From positions 1 through 64,000 of the forward strand of contig NZ_PJAU01000047.1 in NCBI RefSeq assembly GCF_002836255.1: 64,000 nt of DNA, given 5' to 3'. The position numbers were made by a program, and so were the translations under genes. The notes beneath the pieces were generated by a model. The model was not told the origin of the DNA. It did no database searches and saw nothing but the letters and a program-made list of their open reading frames with translations. How positions within the stretch are numbered: the stretch's first letter is position 1; each line of letters opens with the position of its first letter. This document shows, one piece after another, positions 18,692 to 27,856 of the stretch. This DNA is from Colwellia sp. 75C3. GTDB lineage: Bacteria > Pseudomonadota > Gammaproteobacteria > Enterobacterales > Alteromonadaceae.

Positions 18692-18719
18692 TTGATTATG
18701 CTATTGTGGTAAATATAAT
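18692..18719 (+). promoter_or_regulatory. Predicted sigma-70 promoter of yebG
   Basis: TTGATT (18692-18697), a 16-bp spacer and TATAAT (18714-18719) form a good promoter about 75 bp before the ATG. Its position just after the LexA box suggests repression by blocking polymerase. Confidence 0.6.
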
Positions 18720-18791
18720 TTGGGTTTAGGTATTATTTTTTACAGTATTATCTAATCTTTAATAAGATTAATGTAGGAATGGGGAAAACTA

Positions 18792-19154
18792 ATGGCAGTT
18801 GAAAGTCGGTTTGTAGTAATTAGAAACGGGATCGAGGCGAAAACATTTATGGATAAGAAATCAGCTGATGAATATGACAAAATGTTGGATATGGCTGATA
18901 ACTTAAGCCAAATGTTCTCTCAATCTTCGGTAGAGTTAAGTGATAGTGCCAACGAAGAGTTAAGCATTTTCTTAGCAGAACATCGAGAAGATGTACTTGT
19001 TGCGCTGTTAGCTAAAAAGCCGACAAAGGTTGCCACTAAAAATTCAATTGATACACCTATTGTTGAAGTTGTCAGTGACGAGCCAAAGCAGGCTAGCAAA
19101 GCCAAAAAAAGTAAAGTGAAAGCAACAACCACAAAATTAAGTGAAGCCAGTTAA
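18792..19154 (+). CDS. yebG: YebG family SOS-response protein
   Basis: The 120-residue protein aligns at its N-terminus with E. coli YebG: MAVESRFVVIRNG against MAVEVKYVVIREG, then FMDKKSADEYDKMLDMADNL against the YebG FTSKKEADAYDKMLDTADLL segment. The C-terminal third is Lys/Ala/Thr rich and low in complexity, possibly a nucleic-acid-binding tail. The Shine-Dalgarno AGGAATGGGG precedes the ATG. The biochemical role of YebG is unknown; it is DNA-damage inducible in E. coli, and the LexA box here supports the same. Confidence 0.9.
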   Translation: MAVESRFVVIRNGIEAKTFMDKKSADEYDKMLDMADNLSQMFSQSSVELSDSANEELSIFLAEHREDVLVALLAKKPTKVATKNSIDTPIVEVVSDEPKQASKAKKSKVKATTTKLSEAS

Positions 19155-19249
19155 TTGGATATATGCAAGTACCATTCAAAGTGCTCAAGCACTCTTAAAG
19201 CTATATCTTGATTAGCCTCTTGATTAGTAAAGTGTGTGGTTAATTTTCT

Positions 19250-20005
19250 ATGCTTGAATATCAACTTATTCGTAGTAAGCGTAGGAAAACACTTGCCTTA
19301 CAAGTTAGGCATGGTCATGTCACTGTGCGAGCCCCTTATTATGTCACAACAAGCTTCATTGATACTTTTATTCAAGAAAAGTCAGCTTGGTTACTGACAA
19401 AGTTAGCTGAGCAAAAGGACAAACCAGATTTTTGTGATTTCAGCCAAAACTCAAATCTATTGTTTTTAGGTGAACCCCTCACGCTGAATATCTATTTGGC
19501 AAAGAAATCTAATGTATTCATCGATAACAGTTTAGTAAATGAAGTTGATTTATTCAGTACTTATAAACCATCACTTAGACAACTTAATGTTGTTATTAGT
19601 GAAAGAGTAGGTCTCAGACTAACAGAGCCTTTAGCCAGAGCTAAGCAGGTTAAAAAACTATTAGAAACTTACTTTAAGCAGCAGGCTGAGCAGTTGATTA
19701 TTGAGCGGCTTGAATTTCTTAGTAGACAGACATCATTAATCCCAACAACCGTAAATATTCGTCAATATAGGGCACGATGGGGAAGTTGTAATAATCGGGG
19801 TGAGCTCAGTTTCAATTATCTTTTAATGATGGCACCAATATTCGTTATTGATTACGTTATTATCCATGAGTTGTGCCACTTAGAATATTTAAATCATTCT
19901 AAAGAATTTTGGCAACTGGTGGAAAAATACTGCCCGAACTTCCAAACAGCTAAAAAGTGGCTAAGTATTAATCAATCACAATTACACTGGCAAAATCCTA
20001 GCTAA
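19250..20005 (+). CDS. YgjP-like zinc metallopeptidase (DUF45)
   Basis: The 251-residue cytoplasmic protein has an N-terminal region with RSKRRKTLALQVRHGHVTVRAP, typical of the family. RYRARWGSC-like sequence (QYRARWGSCNN) and the zinc-binding HELCHLEYLNHSKEFW (HExxH with downstream His) place it in the YgjP/SprT-related metallopeptidases. Substrates are unknown. Members often lie beside type I restriction genes, but none are here. No good Shine-Dalgarno is visible before the ATG. Confidence 0.88.
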   Translation: MLEYQLIRSKRRKTLALQVRHGHVTVRAPYYVTTSFIDTFIQEKSAWLLTKLAEQKDKPDFCDFSQNSNLLFLGEPLTLNIYLAKKSNVFIDNSLVNEVDLFSTYKPSLRQLNVVISERVGLRLTEPLARAKQVKKLLETYFKQQAEQLIIERLEFLSRQTSLIPTTVNIRQYRARWGSCNNRGELSFNYLLMMAPIFVIDYVIIHELCHLEYLNHSKEFWQLVEKYCPNFQTAKKWLSINQSQLHWQNPS

Positions 20006-20153
20006 AGATAATAGAAGCAACAAAAACCTCCCTGTTCAATGATTTCGATCACAAATTTAGACAAAACGACAACCGTTAACTACACTTTTCTATATCCCCA
20101 TAAATTATAATGTTTCTCATTAATTAACGGTTTAAATTTTAAAAGGCAACGTG

Positions 20154-20249
20154 ATGAAAACTACCTTTCATAGTATTAAGATCTCAGCTATTTACTTTAG
20201 CTCAGCTGTATTATCTCTCGCTTTTGCTTCGTTTATTCTTGGCGGCTAG
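20154..20249 (+). CDS. Possible 31-residue membrane peptide
   Basis: A short reading frame starts MKTTFHSIKISAIYFSSA and ends in a hydrophobic stretch (VLSLAFASFILGG). An AAGG Shine-Dalgarno-like sequence lies 7 nt upstream and a TATAAT at 20106-20111. A short basic or polar N-terminus followed by one hydrophobic helix fits a small membrane protein, or a signal-peptide remnant. I recognise no family. Coding is inferred from start context and composition only. Confidence 0.4.
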   Translation: MKTTFHSIKISAIYFSSAVLSLAFASFILGG

Positions 20250-20397
20250 TTTATAGCAGCGCTAAAGACTGCCTTAAATAAACACTTCCTCAGATTGTAC
20301 TTTTATCTTATTTTTTAATAAAAAAACAAATTTAAAATGCGTGGCTTAGCGTAATCAAGTCTGATTTTTACACTTGAAAATAACAATCTTTATAATT

Positions 20398-20445
20398 ACC
20401 CTAAAAAAAAGCAATTGTTGATTAACAATTGCTTTTTTTTAGGGT
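20398..20445. terminator. Strong bidirectional terminator with perfect 22-bp stem
   Basis: The left arm 20398-20419 begins ACCCTAAAAAAAAGC; the right arm 20424-20445 is its exact reverse complement, with loop GATT. A-tract and T-tract flank the GC core on both sides, so it can stop transcription from either direction. It insulates the downstream signalling operon. Confidence 0.85.
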
Positions 20446-20490
20446 AAATTACCTCCAACAAAATAAAAATAAAATAAGGTCCTTCCTGTT

Positions 20491-20856
20491 ATGAGCCCAT
20501 CGGTGCTTATTTGTGATGATTCAAACATGGCCAGAAAGCAAGTGCTTAGAAGTCTTCCTGAACAATGGAAAAGCTCTGTTCAAACTGCAACTAATGGTGC
20601 TGAAGCATTAACTATTTTACGTGATAATAGTATTGAGGTGCTCTTCCTTGATCTGACTATGCCAGGAATTGATGGTATTGGCGTTTTACAAGGTATTCAA
20701 AAGTTAAATCTTAATTGCAGTGTTTTTGTTATTTCAGCTGATGTTCAACCTGAAATGCAAAGTAAGGTAAAAGCACTCGGCGCGAAAGAGTTTTTGCGTA
20801 AACCAGTAAAACCAGATGATTTAATCAATCATTTACAACAGCATGGTCTTCTATGA
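20491..20856 (+). CDS. Single-domain response regulator (CheY-like receiver)
   Basis: The 121-residue receiver has acidic pocket D9/D10 (CDDS), phosphoacceptor D54 (LFLDLTMPG), a Ser at the switch position (ISADV) and K104 (LRKPVKP). There is no output domain. The downstream CheC-like gene overlaps its end by 4 nt (ATGA), and a diguanylate cyclase overlaps that. The receiver probably passes a phosphorylation state to one of these partners. The cognate kinase is not in the window. Confidence 0.92.
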   Translation: MSPSVLICDDSNMARKQVLRSLPEQWKSSVQTATNGAEALTILRDNSIEVLFLDLTMPGIDGIGVLQGIQKLNLNCSVFVISADVQPEMQSKVKALGAKEFLRKPVKPDDLINHLQQHGLL

Positions 20857-21461
20857 GTGAATTTCACCTAACTGAAGATCAGCAAGATTGCTTACAAGAG
20901 CTTATTAATATTGCTATGGGACAAGCAAGTGATCAACTTGCTCGTTATCTTGATACTTTTGTTTACTTGAAAGTGCCAAACATTGAAAGTGTTGATGCTA
21001 AAGAATTAATGCATACTTTGAGCCAGCAGAAAAATACTATGGCTGTAGTAAGCCAAGGTTTTTTTGGTTATGAAGGTATCCGTGGTGAAGCACTCTTAGT
21101 TTACCAAGAAGAAGACTCTGGTCGCATTGCCGATTTACTTGGTTATGAACCTGATGAGTTATCACAAGATGAACAATTAATTGATATTAGCTCTATTTTA
21201 ACGACAACATTTTTGAATGTATTTGCTCGTCAAATTGATAATCAAATGTCTTATAATGCTCCTAAGTTACTGCCCAGTGCCAAGGACAACTTATCTGAGC
21301 ACTTACAACAAATGCCATTTAGTTGGGATTTAGCATTAAAAGTGAATATTAACTATCAAGTTACTGACTATTCCTTTAATTGTAATATGATCTTGTTGAT
21401 CCCTGAAACGGCGATAACGAATATCAAAGACGTACTTGATCGGATATTGGCAGAATTCTAA
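20853..21461 (+). CDS. CheC/CheX-like phosphatase family protein
   Basis: The 202-residue protein has LQELINIAMGQASDQLARYL at its N-terminus, matching the CheC active-site helix ExxNxxxG. The equivalent second helix, near DISSILTTTFLNVFARQ, seems to lack the Glu/Asn pair, so one active half-site is likely. CheC-family proteins dephosphorylate CheY-type receivers, and the gene directly upstream is such a receiver. The ATG overlaps the receiver stop, giving tight translational coupling. A role as a phosphatase or adaptor for that receiver is inference. Confidence 0.8.
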   Translation: MSEFHLTEDQQDCLQELINIAMGQASDQLARYLDTFVYLKVPNIESVDAKELMHTLSQQKNTMAVVSQGFFGYEGIRGEALLVYQEEDSGRIADLLGYEPDELSQDEQLIDISSILTTTFLNVFARQIDNQMSYNAPKLLPSAKDNLSEHLQQMPFSWDLALKVNINYQVTDYSFNCNMILLIPETAITNIKDVLDRILAEF

Positions 21462-22474
21462 TGCTTGATTTTAACGCTCTTATTTCAACAACACCTGACA
21501 CATTGACTTTTAATGAGCAGGTGCTTAAACAAATAAATAGTCAAATCGCTAACCAATTAAATACCGGTATTTTGGTATTAGATGCTGATTTTAATATTGT
21601 TATTTGGAATCGTTTTTTACAGGTTCATACCGATAAAGTAGCTGAAAATACTCTGGGTCAGTCTATCTTTAGTGCATTTCCAGAGTTGCCACAGCGTTGG
21701 TTATCACGTAAGTTTAGCTCTGTTTTGCAATTAAATACCCCAAGCTTTTGTTCGTGGGAACAAAGACATCATCTATTTGAATTACCTCATACTCGTCCTA
21801 TCACAACGGATAGTGAGTTTATGGCACAAAACTGTACTTTTTTGCCAATAGAAACGGATTGTAAAGGTAAACACATCTGTATCTTAATTGAAGATGTTAC
21901 CGATGTTTGTCATTATCAAACACAATTACAAAAGACATTAGCTAAGCTGGCGCAAATTAGCCGTATAGATGGTTTAACTCAAATCTATAATAGAAGGCAT
22001 TGGCAAGAGTCACTAGAGCAAGAGTATGCAAAATCACGACGACATGGCAAACAACTATCACTAGTTATGCTGGATTTAGATCACTTTAAATTACTCAATG
22101 ATAATTATGGTCATCAATGTGGTGATATGGTGTTAATTGAAGTCAGCGCTTTAATAAGTTCTTTATTAAGAGTTGAAGATGTTTTTGGTCGTTATGGTGG
22201 TGAAGAGTTTGCCATTATTTTACCTGAAACAAGTTTAAGTGGCGCGATAGGACTAGCACAGCGGATTTGTAATAGCATAGCTGCAACAGCTTTAACTTAT
22301 AAAGATCAGACCCTCAAGGTAACGGTAAGTTTGGGGGTGGCACAACTCAGTGCTGAAGAAGTTAATTATGAAGAATTAATAACTCAATCTGACAACGCGT
22401 TATATCAAGCAAAAGCGCTAGGACGTAATCAAGTGTGCAGTACCGCTTGCTCTACCAGTTTAGTTATTGATTAA
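21461..22474 (+). CDS. Diguanylate cyclase with N-terminal PAS-like domain
   Basis: The 337-residue protein makes cyclic di-GMP. Residues 1-150 form a PAS-like sensor (GILVLDADFNIVIWNRF, then ICILIEDVTDV). The GGDEF domain follows. RIDGLTQIYNRRHW opens it. GGEEF is at 246-250 and an RVED inhibitory I-site lies five residues before it. No EAL domain or transmembrane segment is present. The ATG shares an A with the preceding stop (TAATG). The operon links a phospho-receiver and CheC-like protein with second-messenger output. Confidence 0.93.
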   Translation: MLDFNALISTTPDTLTFNEQVLKQINSQIANQLNTGILVLDADFNIVIWNRFLQVHTDKVAENTLGQSIFSAFPELPQRWLSRKFSSVLQLNTPSFCSWEQRHHLFELPHTRPITTDSEFMAQNCTFLPIETDCKGKHICILIEDVTDVCHYQTQLQKTLAKLAQISRIDGLTQIYNRRHWQESLEQEYAKSRRHGKQLSLVMLDLDHFKLLNDNYGHQCGDMVLIEVSALISSLLRVEDVFGRYGGEEFAIILPETSLSGAIGLAQRICNSIAATALTYKDQTLKVTVSLGVAQLSAEEVNYEELITQSDNALYQAKALGRNQVCSTACSTSLVID

Positions 22475-22639
22475 TACCCCGATAAACATCCTCCACGCTA
22501 CACCATCAGGTCTAGTTCTATATCATTATGAATAAAGCAGAATGTTTTATTTGTTTTTTTGCATAAACTATAACTTTTTATTTACTGGTTTTTGTCATTA
22601 AACATTGACACTCTTCATAACTTAAGGCATTTTAAGCTT

Positions 22640-22711
22640 ATGAAAATAAACAACAGCCACATTATTATTATTACCACCACCACCCGAATTAGGATGGCGG
22701 TCGCTGGCTAA
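22640..22711 (+). CDS. thrL: thr operon leader peptide
   Basis: This is a 23-codon leader, MKINNSHIIIITTTTRIRMAVAG. The block of four Ile followed by four Thr codons is the ribosome-stalling region sensing charged tRNA(Ile) and tRNA(Thr). It is followed by an attenuator and thrA, as in E. coli, although the peptide sequence is different. It is too short for normal gene prediction. The start lies inside 22475-22876, which otherwise has no gene. Confidence 0.93.
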   Translation: MKINNSHIIIITTTTRIRMAVAG

Positions 22712-22739
22712 CGTGTAAAAAATAAAAATTTTATCGAAG

Positions 22740-22770
22740 CCCGTGACCTGAAAAGGTTACGGGTTTTTTT
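22740..22770 (+). terminator. thr operon attenuator
   Basis: CCCGTGACC (22740-22748) pairs with GGTTACGGG (22755-22763) around TGAAAA, with one G-U pair, followed by seven T. It is 28 bp after the thrL stop and 106 bp before thrA, the expected arrangement for transcription attenuation. Confidence 0.92.
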
Positions 22771-22876
22771 ATGCTTACAATGAAGAGTATTAGCTCTAAT
22801 AGCTTGTGGTAGCTTACAATAGCTTAAACAATAAAAGAGTATATTTATTCATTATCTCTTTATAAAGGAAGAAAAC

Positions 22877-25354
22877 ATGCGTGTACTTAAATTTGGTGGC
22901 TCTTCACTAGCTTCAGCAGAGCGCTTTCGTCAAGTTGCTGATATTATCAAAGACAAAAGTGAATCTTCAAATATTGCTGTTGTTGTCTCTGCACCACAAG
23001 GGGTGACCAATCACCTCGTAGCTATGGCTGAGAATATCAGTGATGAAGCAAAGCTGGTAACAGACTTAGGCCACTTCAAACGCGCAATAACAACAATTAT
23101 TGATGACTTATCAGCAAGTATTAGTAACTTTAATCACCAGCATTGTGAGCAAGCGTTAACTAATTATGAGCATCAACTACAACGTTATATGCAAGGTGTA
23201 ACCTTATTAACTTATTGCCCTGCTCATATTAGAGCGCGAATCATCAGTACAGGTGAGCGTTTAAGCGTGGCGATCCTTGATGCGGTATTACAAGCTTATG
23301 GTTTACAGGTCTCATTATTAGCGCCAGAGAAGTTTTTATATACCAATAACTCTTCACTGAATGCGGTAGCCGATTTAGTACTATCAAAAGAAAAGTTTGC
23401 GCGTGAATACAATAAATTAAGTAAAGTATCGTTAATGCCTGGTTTTATTGGTGTTAATGCTGATAACAACAGCAATATGCCACAAGTAACTACCTTAGGG
23501 CGTAATGGCTCGGATTATTCTGCTGCCGTATTAGCTGTTTGTGCAGAAGCTGAGTGTTGTGAGATTTGGACTGATGTAGACGGAGTCTACAATGCTGATC
23601 CTCGTTATATTAAAGAAGCTAAATTGCTTGATTATTTATCTTATCAAGAAGCAATGGAGCTATCTTATTTTGGTGCCAGTGTTTTACATCCAAAAACAAT
23701 TGGGCCTATTGCTCAATATCATATCAATTGTCTAATTAAAAATACCAGTAACCCAAGTGCACCAGGTACGTTAATTTCTAGTGAGAATGACCAACAAAAA
23801 CGCGTTAAAGCAATTTCCAACCTTGACGACTTAACCATGGTAAATGTGTCTGGACCAGGCATGAAAGGTATGGTCGGCATGGCAAGTCGTGTTTTTGCCA
23901 CTATGAGTAGAGAGAATATCTCTTTGATACTTATTAGCCAGTCGTCGAGCGAGTATTGCATTAGCTTTTGTATTTATTCAAGTGATGCAGAGCGTGCAAA
24001 ACAAAGTTTACAAGATGAATTTGAATTAGAGCTTTTGAATGGTTTACTTGAGCCTTTATCGTTAAAGGGTGAACTATCTATTGTGTCACTAGTGGGTGAT
24101 GGTATGCATCATCAACGAGGTGTGGCAGCTAAATTCTTTAGTTCATTAGCTCAAGCTCGGGTTAACGTAGTTGCTATTGCTCAGGACTCCTCTGAACGTA
24201 GTATCTCTGTAGTTGTTGAACAACGAAAATGTATGGATGCGATGAAAGTTAGTCATCAAAACTTCTTTTCCCATAAACCAACGATTGATGTTTTCTTGGT
24301 AGGTTGTGGTGTTGTTGGCAGTGAGCTAATCGCGCAAATATCACGTCAACAAGCGAGTTTGAAAAAGCAAAATATCGTTTTGAAAGTCTACGGAATTGCT
24401 AATTCTAAAGGTATGGTTTTTGACAAAGAAGGCATTGATTTAAATAACTGGCAAGAAGCTGTTGCCAATGCAACTGACGCGTTACCCGTTAATGTCGATA
24501 ACCTTAAAGGTTTTGTTCGTGATAATCATCTAATTAACCCTGTGTTTGTTGACTCAACGTCAAATGAAGCATTAGCGATGAGTTATGTTGATTATTTAGC
24601 TGAAGGTTTCCATATCGTCACGCCAAATAAAAAAGCCAATACAGACTCTTGGGAATATTATCAAGAGTTGCGTAGTACGGCACAGAAAACTAATCGTCGT
24701 TTCTTATATGAAACAACGGTAGGTGCTGGCTTGCCGGTTATTGATACCTTACAAAGCTTAATTAAAGCGGGTGATGAGTTACAGCGTTTTGAAGGGGTAT
24801 TATCTGGCTCTTTATCTTACATGTTTGGTAAGTTGGAAGAGGGTATGTCGTTATCAGAAGCTACCGCTATTGCCAAAGAAAATGGCTTTACGGAACCAGA
24901 TCCTCGCGATGATTTAAGTGGTATGGACGTCGCTCGTAAATTATTAATCATGGCACGTGAAGCCGGTATGCAATTAGAGTTATCAGATATTAATATTGAA
25001 TCAGTATTACCTAGTGATTTTGATGCCAGTGGCGATGTGAGTCAGTTTATGAGTAACATATCTAAACTTGATAGCGGTTTTGCTGAGCGGGTAGCAAATG
25101 CAAAATCTGAAGGTAAAGTACTTCGTTATATTGGTAATATTGTTGACGGTAAATGCCAAGTTTCTATTGAGTCGGTCGGATCTGACCACCCGTTATATAG
25201 CATTAAAGATGGCGAAAACGCTTTAGCTATTCATAGTCGTTATTACCAACCATTACCGTTTGTTTTACGTGGCTACGGTGCTGGCGCAGCGGTTACAGCG
25301 GCAGGTGTTTTCGGTGATCTATTAAGAACTTTAGCTTGGGAGCAACAGCACTAA
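22877..25354 (+). CDS. thrA: Bifunctional aspartokinase I / homoserine dehydrogenase I
   Basis: The 825-residue protein carries out the first and third steps from aspartate to threonine. The aspartokinase domain begins KFGGSS (5-10) and includes [12 protein letters not shown] and [13 protein letters not shown]. Two ACT regulatory segments follow (about 315-460). The homoserine dehydrogenase domain begins [13 protein letters not shown] (about 474) and includes TTVGAGLP and GSLSYMFG. Length matches E. coli ThrA (820). Feedback inhibition by threonine is expected from the family. AAGGA precedes the ATG. It is the first gene after the attenuator. Confidence 0.98.
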   Translation: MRVLKFGGSSLASAERFRQVADIIKDKSESSNIAVVVSAPQGVTNHLVAMAENISDEAKLVTDLGHFKRAITTIIDDLSASISNFNHQHCEQALTNYEHQLQRYMQGVTLLTYCPAHIRARIISTGERLSVAILDAVLQAYGLQVSLLAPEKFLYTNNSSLNAVADLVLSKEKFAREYNKLSKVSLMPGFIGVNADNNSNMPQVTTLGRNGSDYSAAVLAVCAEAECCEIWTDVDGVYNADPRYIKEAKLLDYLSYQEAMELSYFGASVLHPKTIGPIAQYHINCLIKNTSNPSAPGTLISSENDQQKRVKAISNLDDLTMVNVSGPGMKGMVGMASRVFATMSRENISLILISQSSSEYCISFCIYSSDAERAKQSLQDEFELELLNGLLEPLSLKGELSIVSLVGDGMHHQRGVAAKFFSSLAQARVNVVAIAQDSSERSISVVVEQRKCMDAMKVSHQNFFSHKPTIDVFLVGCGVVGSELIAQISRQQASLKKQNIVLKVYGIANSKGMVFDKEGIDLNNWQEAVANATDALPVNVDNLKGFVRDNHLINPVFVDSTSNEALAMSYVDYLAEGFHIVTPNKKANTDSWEYYQELRSTAQKTNRRFLYETTVGAGLPVIDTLQSLIKAGDELQRFEGVLSGSLSYMFGKLEEGMSLSEATAIAKENGFTEPDPRDDLSGMDVARKLLIMAREAGMQLELSDINIESVLPSDFDASGDVSQFMSNISKLDSGFAERVANAKSEGKVLRYIGNIVDGKCQVSIESVGSDHPLYSIKDGENALAIHSRYYQPLPFVLRGYGAGAAVTAAGVFGDLLRTLAWEQQH

Positions 25355-26346
25355 TGTCAGTTACTAATACTAACGCTAATATTGAGAACAGTGTTTCAGT
25401 ATTTGCACCGGCTTCTATTGGTAATGTCAGCGTAGGTTTTGATGTTTTAGGGCTGGCAGTAAAACCAATAGATGGTACATTATTAGGTGATGTTGTTACT
25501 GTTAGTGCAACGACATCTAATGAAAGTAGCCTAACGGTTACTGGTAGTTTTGCCGATAAGTTGCCAACGAACAAAGAAGATAATATTGTTTGGTCTTGCT
25601 TATTACTTTTTAATGAACAATTGATCAGCACTGACAGAGTTCCTGTATTTTTAGATATCAGCTTGGATAAAAAAATGCCTGTTGGCAGTGGTTTAGGTTC
25701 AAGTGCCTGCTCTGTTGTTGCCGCGCTAGCAGCCTTAAATGCATTTTATGCTAAATATCAGGATTTTAGTTTTTCTGAAAATCACTTGTTAAAAATGACA
25801 GGCCAAATGGAAGCACAAATTAGTGGCAGTTTACATTACGATAATGTTGCGCCATGTTATTTAGGTGGTCTGCAGTTAATGGTGCCGGATGAAAACGTGA
25901 TCTCACGCATTTTACCAAACTTCGATGATTGCTACTATGTCATGGCATATCCTGGTATAGAAGTCTCGACTAAAGCTGCTAGGGATGTTTTACCAACAAC
26001 TTATAGCCGTAGTGACGTTATTAGTTATGGTCAAAACTTAGCAACCTTTGTCGATGCATGTCACCGTCAAGATAAGAGCCAAGCATTCTCGGTATTAACC
26101 GACGTTATTGCAGAGCCGTACCGGACTAACTTGTTGCCTAGATATCAAGAGTCTCGAGACTATCTGACCGCACAAGGCGCTTTAGCTGTTGGTATTTCAG
26201 GCTCAGGACCGACACTATTTTGTGTTTGTGATAGCGAGCAACAGGCAGAGCAATACGCGCTATGGTTACAAGATAACTACCTACAAACAGCATTAGGCTT
26301 TGTCCATGTTTGTAAAGTCGATAAAGTTGGCGCAACAGAAATTTAA
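25354..26346 (+). CDS. thrB: Homoserine kinase
   Basis: This GHMP-family kinase phosphorylates homoserine to O-phosphohomoserine. The 330-residue product begins [41 protein letters not shown] is the N-terminal substrate region. PVGSGLGSSA (109-118) is the ATP-binding GHMP motif, and GISGSGPTLF lies near the C-terminus. I placed the start at the ATG overlapping the thrA stop (TAATG) with GGGAG upstream; an in-frame start 18 nt earlier is less likely. It is translationally coupled to thrA. Confidence 0.97.
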   Translation: MSVTNTNANIENSVSVFAPASIGNVSVGFDVLGLAVKPIDGTLLGDVVTVSATTSNESSLTVTGSFADKLPTNKEDNIVWSCLLLFNEQLISTDRVPVFLDISLDKKMPVGSGLGSSACSVVAALAALNAFYAKYQDFSFSENHLLKMTGQMEAQISGSLHYDNVAPCYLGGLQLMVPDENVISRILPNFDDCYYVMAYPGIEVSTKAARDVLPTTYSRSDVISYGQNLATFVDACHRQDKSQAFSVLTDVIAEPYRTNLLPRYQESRDYLTAQGALAVGISGSGPTLFCVCDSEQQAEQYALWLQDNYLQTALGFVHVCKVDKVGATEI

Positions 26347-26416
26347 GATCATCGTGCTTTTAAATATATAAGCACGATGGCGAAACAATTTAGTAAACAG
26401 ATTATTAGGAAAGAAA

Positions 26417-27721
26417 GTGAAATATTATAATTTAAAAGAAAATGATGAACAGGTATCTTTCTCACAAGCGGTAAAGCAAGGCTTAGGTAAGAATCAGGGG
26501 TTATTTTTCCCTAGTTCAATGCCTAAATTAGATAACATAGATGAGTTACTAGCACTGCCTTTGGTCGAGCGTAGTGTCAAAATATTACAGCCTTTCGTTG
26601 AAGGTGATTTAACGAAAAGTGAATTAACTGACATTGTTACCGACGCTTTTAATTTCCCCGCTTTATTACAGCCGATAAGCCCAGACCGAGCTATTTTAGA
26701 ATTATTTCACGGACCAACGTTAGCATTTAAAGATTTTGGTGCTCGTTTCATGGCGAAATGTTTGCAAACATTTGTTGCTAAGGATGCTAAAGCCAGTGGC
26801 GAAACTAAGCCGTTAACTATTTTAACCGCTACTTCAGGTGATACCGGCGCTGCTGTTGCTCATGCATTCCATGGTATTGATAATATTCGTGTTGTTATCA
26901 TGTATCCAAAAGGAAAAATTAGTTTACTGCAAGAAAAAATGTTTACCACCCTAGGTGGTAATATTGAAACATTAGCCGTTGATGGTGACTTTGATGATTG
27001 TCAGTCGTTAGTTAAGCAGTCTTTTGACGATAAAGAATTAGCAAATACCATTGGTTTAAACTCGGCAAACTCTATCAATATCAGTCGATTATTAGCACAA
27101 GTATGTTATTACTTCGAAGCAGTAGCACAGCTATCAAGAGTAAAAAGTGACTTAAGCAGCATCGTATTCTCTATTCCAAGTGGCAACTTTGGTAACCTTA
27201 CAGCAGGTTTGTTTGCTAAAGCAATGGGGTTACCTATTAAACGCTTTATTGCAGCGACTAATGCTAACGATACTGTGCCACGTTACTTAGAAACAGGAGA
27301 ATGGACGCCGAATAAAACGGTAGCGACTATTTCAAATGCAATGGATGTGAGTAACCCGAATAACTGGCCACGCGTAGAACATATGTTGAAGAGCGGTATT
27401 GTTGAGCAAGGTTGTGTAAGTTCAGTATCCATCGACGAAGAGCAAACGCAGTCTACTGTTATTGGGCTTAGAAAATTGGGTTACATTAGTGAACCGCATG
27501 CAGCTGTAGCGTATAAAGCATTACAATACAGTGCTACTGAAGATGAGTTTGGCGTGTTCTTAGGAACGGCTCATCCAGCTAAATTTAAAGAAGTTGTTGA
27601 AAGTATTCTTGGTCAGCCATTAGGTTTACCAAAAGAACTTGCTGATTGCGCAGGCGAGCCTATTTTATCGCAAGATCTGACTACTGACTTCAGTGATTTA
27701 CGTAGCTATTTACTAAGTTAA
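26417..27721 (+). CDS. thrC: Threonine synthase
   Basis: ThrC converts O-phosphohomoserine to threonine with pyridoxal phosphate. The 434 residues match E. coli ThrC (428). FHGPTLAFKDFGARF contains the PLP-binding K105. TATSGDTGAAVAHAF and PSGNFGNLTAGLFAK are the phosphate-binding loops. Translation starts at GTG (26417) behind AGGAAAG. It ends the thrABC operon, followed by a clear terminator at 27801. The 70-bp gap after thrB contains no other feature. Confidence 0.97.
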   Translation: MKYYNLKENDEQVSFSQAVKQGLGKNQGLFFPSSMPKLDNIDELLALPLVERSVKILQPFVEGDLTKSELTDIVTDAFNFPALLQPISPDRAILELFHGPTLAFKDFGARFMAKCLQTFVAKDAKASGETKPLTILTATSGDTGAAVAHAFHGIDNIRVVIMYPKGKISLLQEKMFTTLGGNIETLAVDGDFDDCQSLVKQSFDDKELANTIGLNSANSINISRLLAQVCYYFEAVAQLSRVKSDLSSIVFSIPSGNFGNLTAGLFAKAMGLPIKRFIAATNANDTVPRYLETGEWTPNKTVATISNAMDVSNPNNWPRVEHMLKSGIVEQGCVSSVSIDEEQTQSTVIGLRKLGYISEPHAAVAYKALQYSATEDEFGVFLGTAHPAKFKEVVESILGQPLGLPKELADCAGEPILSQDLTTDFSDLRSYLLS

Positions 27722-27800
27722 TCTTGGATAAAATCTCTAAATAACACTTTTGACAATGCTTAACGGTATTGCTTAAGTTAAAATAAGAATTCAAAATATA

Positions 27801-27829
27801 AAGCTATCACCTTTGGTGATAGCTTTTTT
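27801..27829 (+). terminator. Rho-independent terminator of the thr operon
   Basis: AAGCTATCACC (27801-27811) and GGTGATAGCTT (27815-27825) form an 11-bp perfect stem with a 3-nt loop and a following T-run. Confidence 0.9.
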
Positions 27830-27856
27830 ATTGGTAACAGGTATAAATCTTTGGAT

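Noticed and set aside
22605-22633. TTGACA at 22605 as the -35 of the thr promoter
   Set aside because: A -10 at proper spacing would fall at 22628, only a few bases before the thrL ATG, leaving no room for a leader; the real promoter is probably further upstream.
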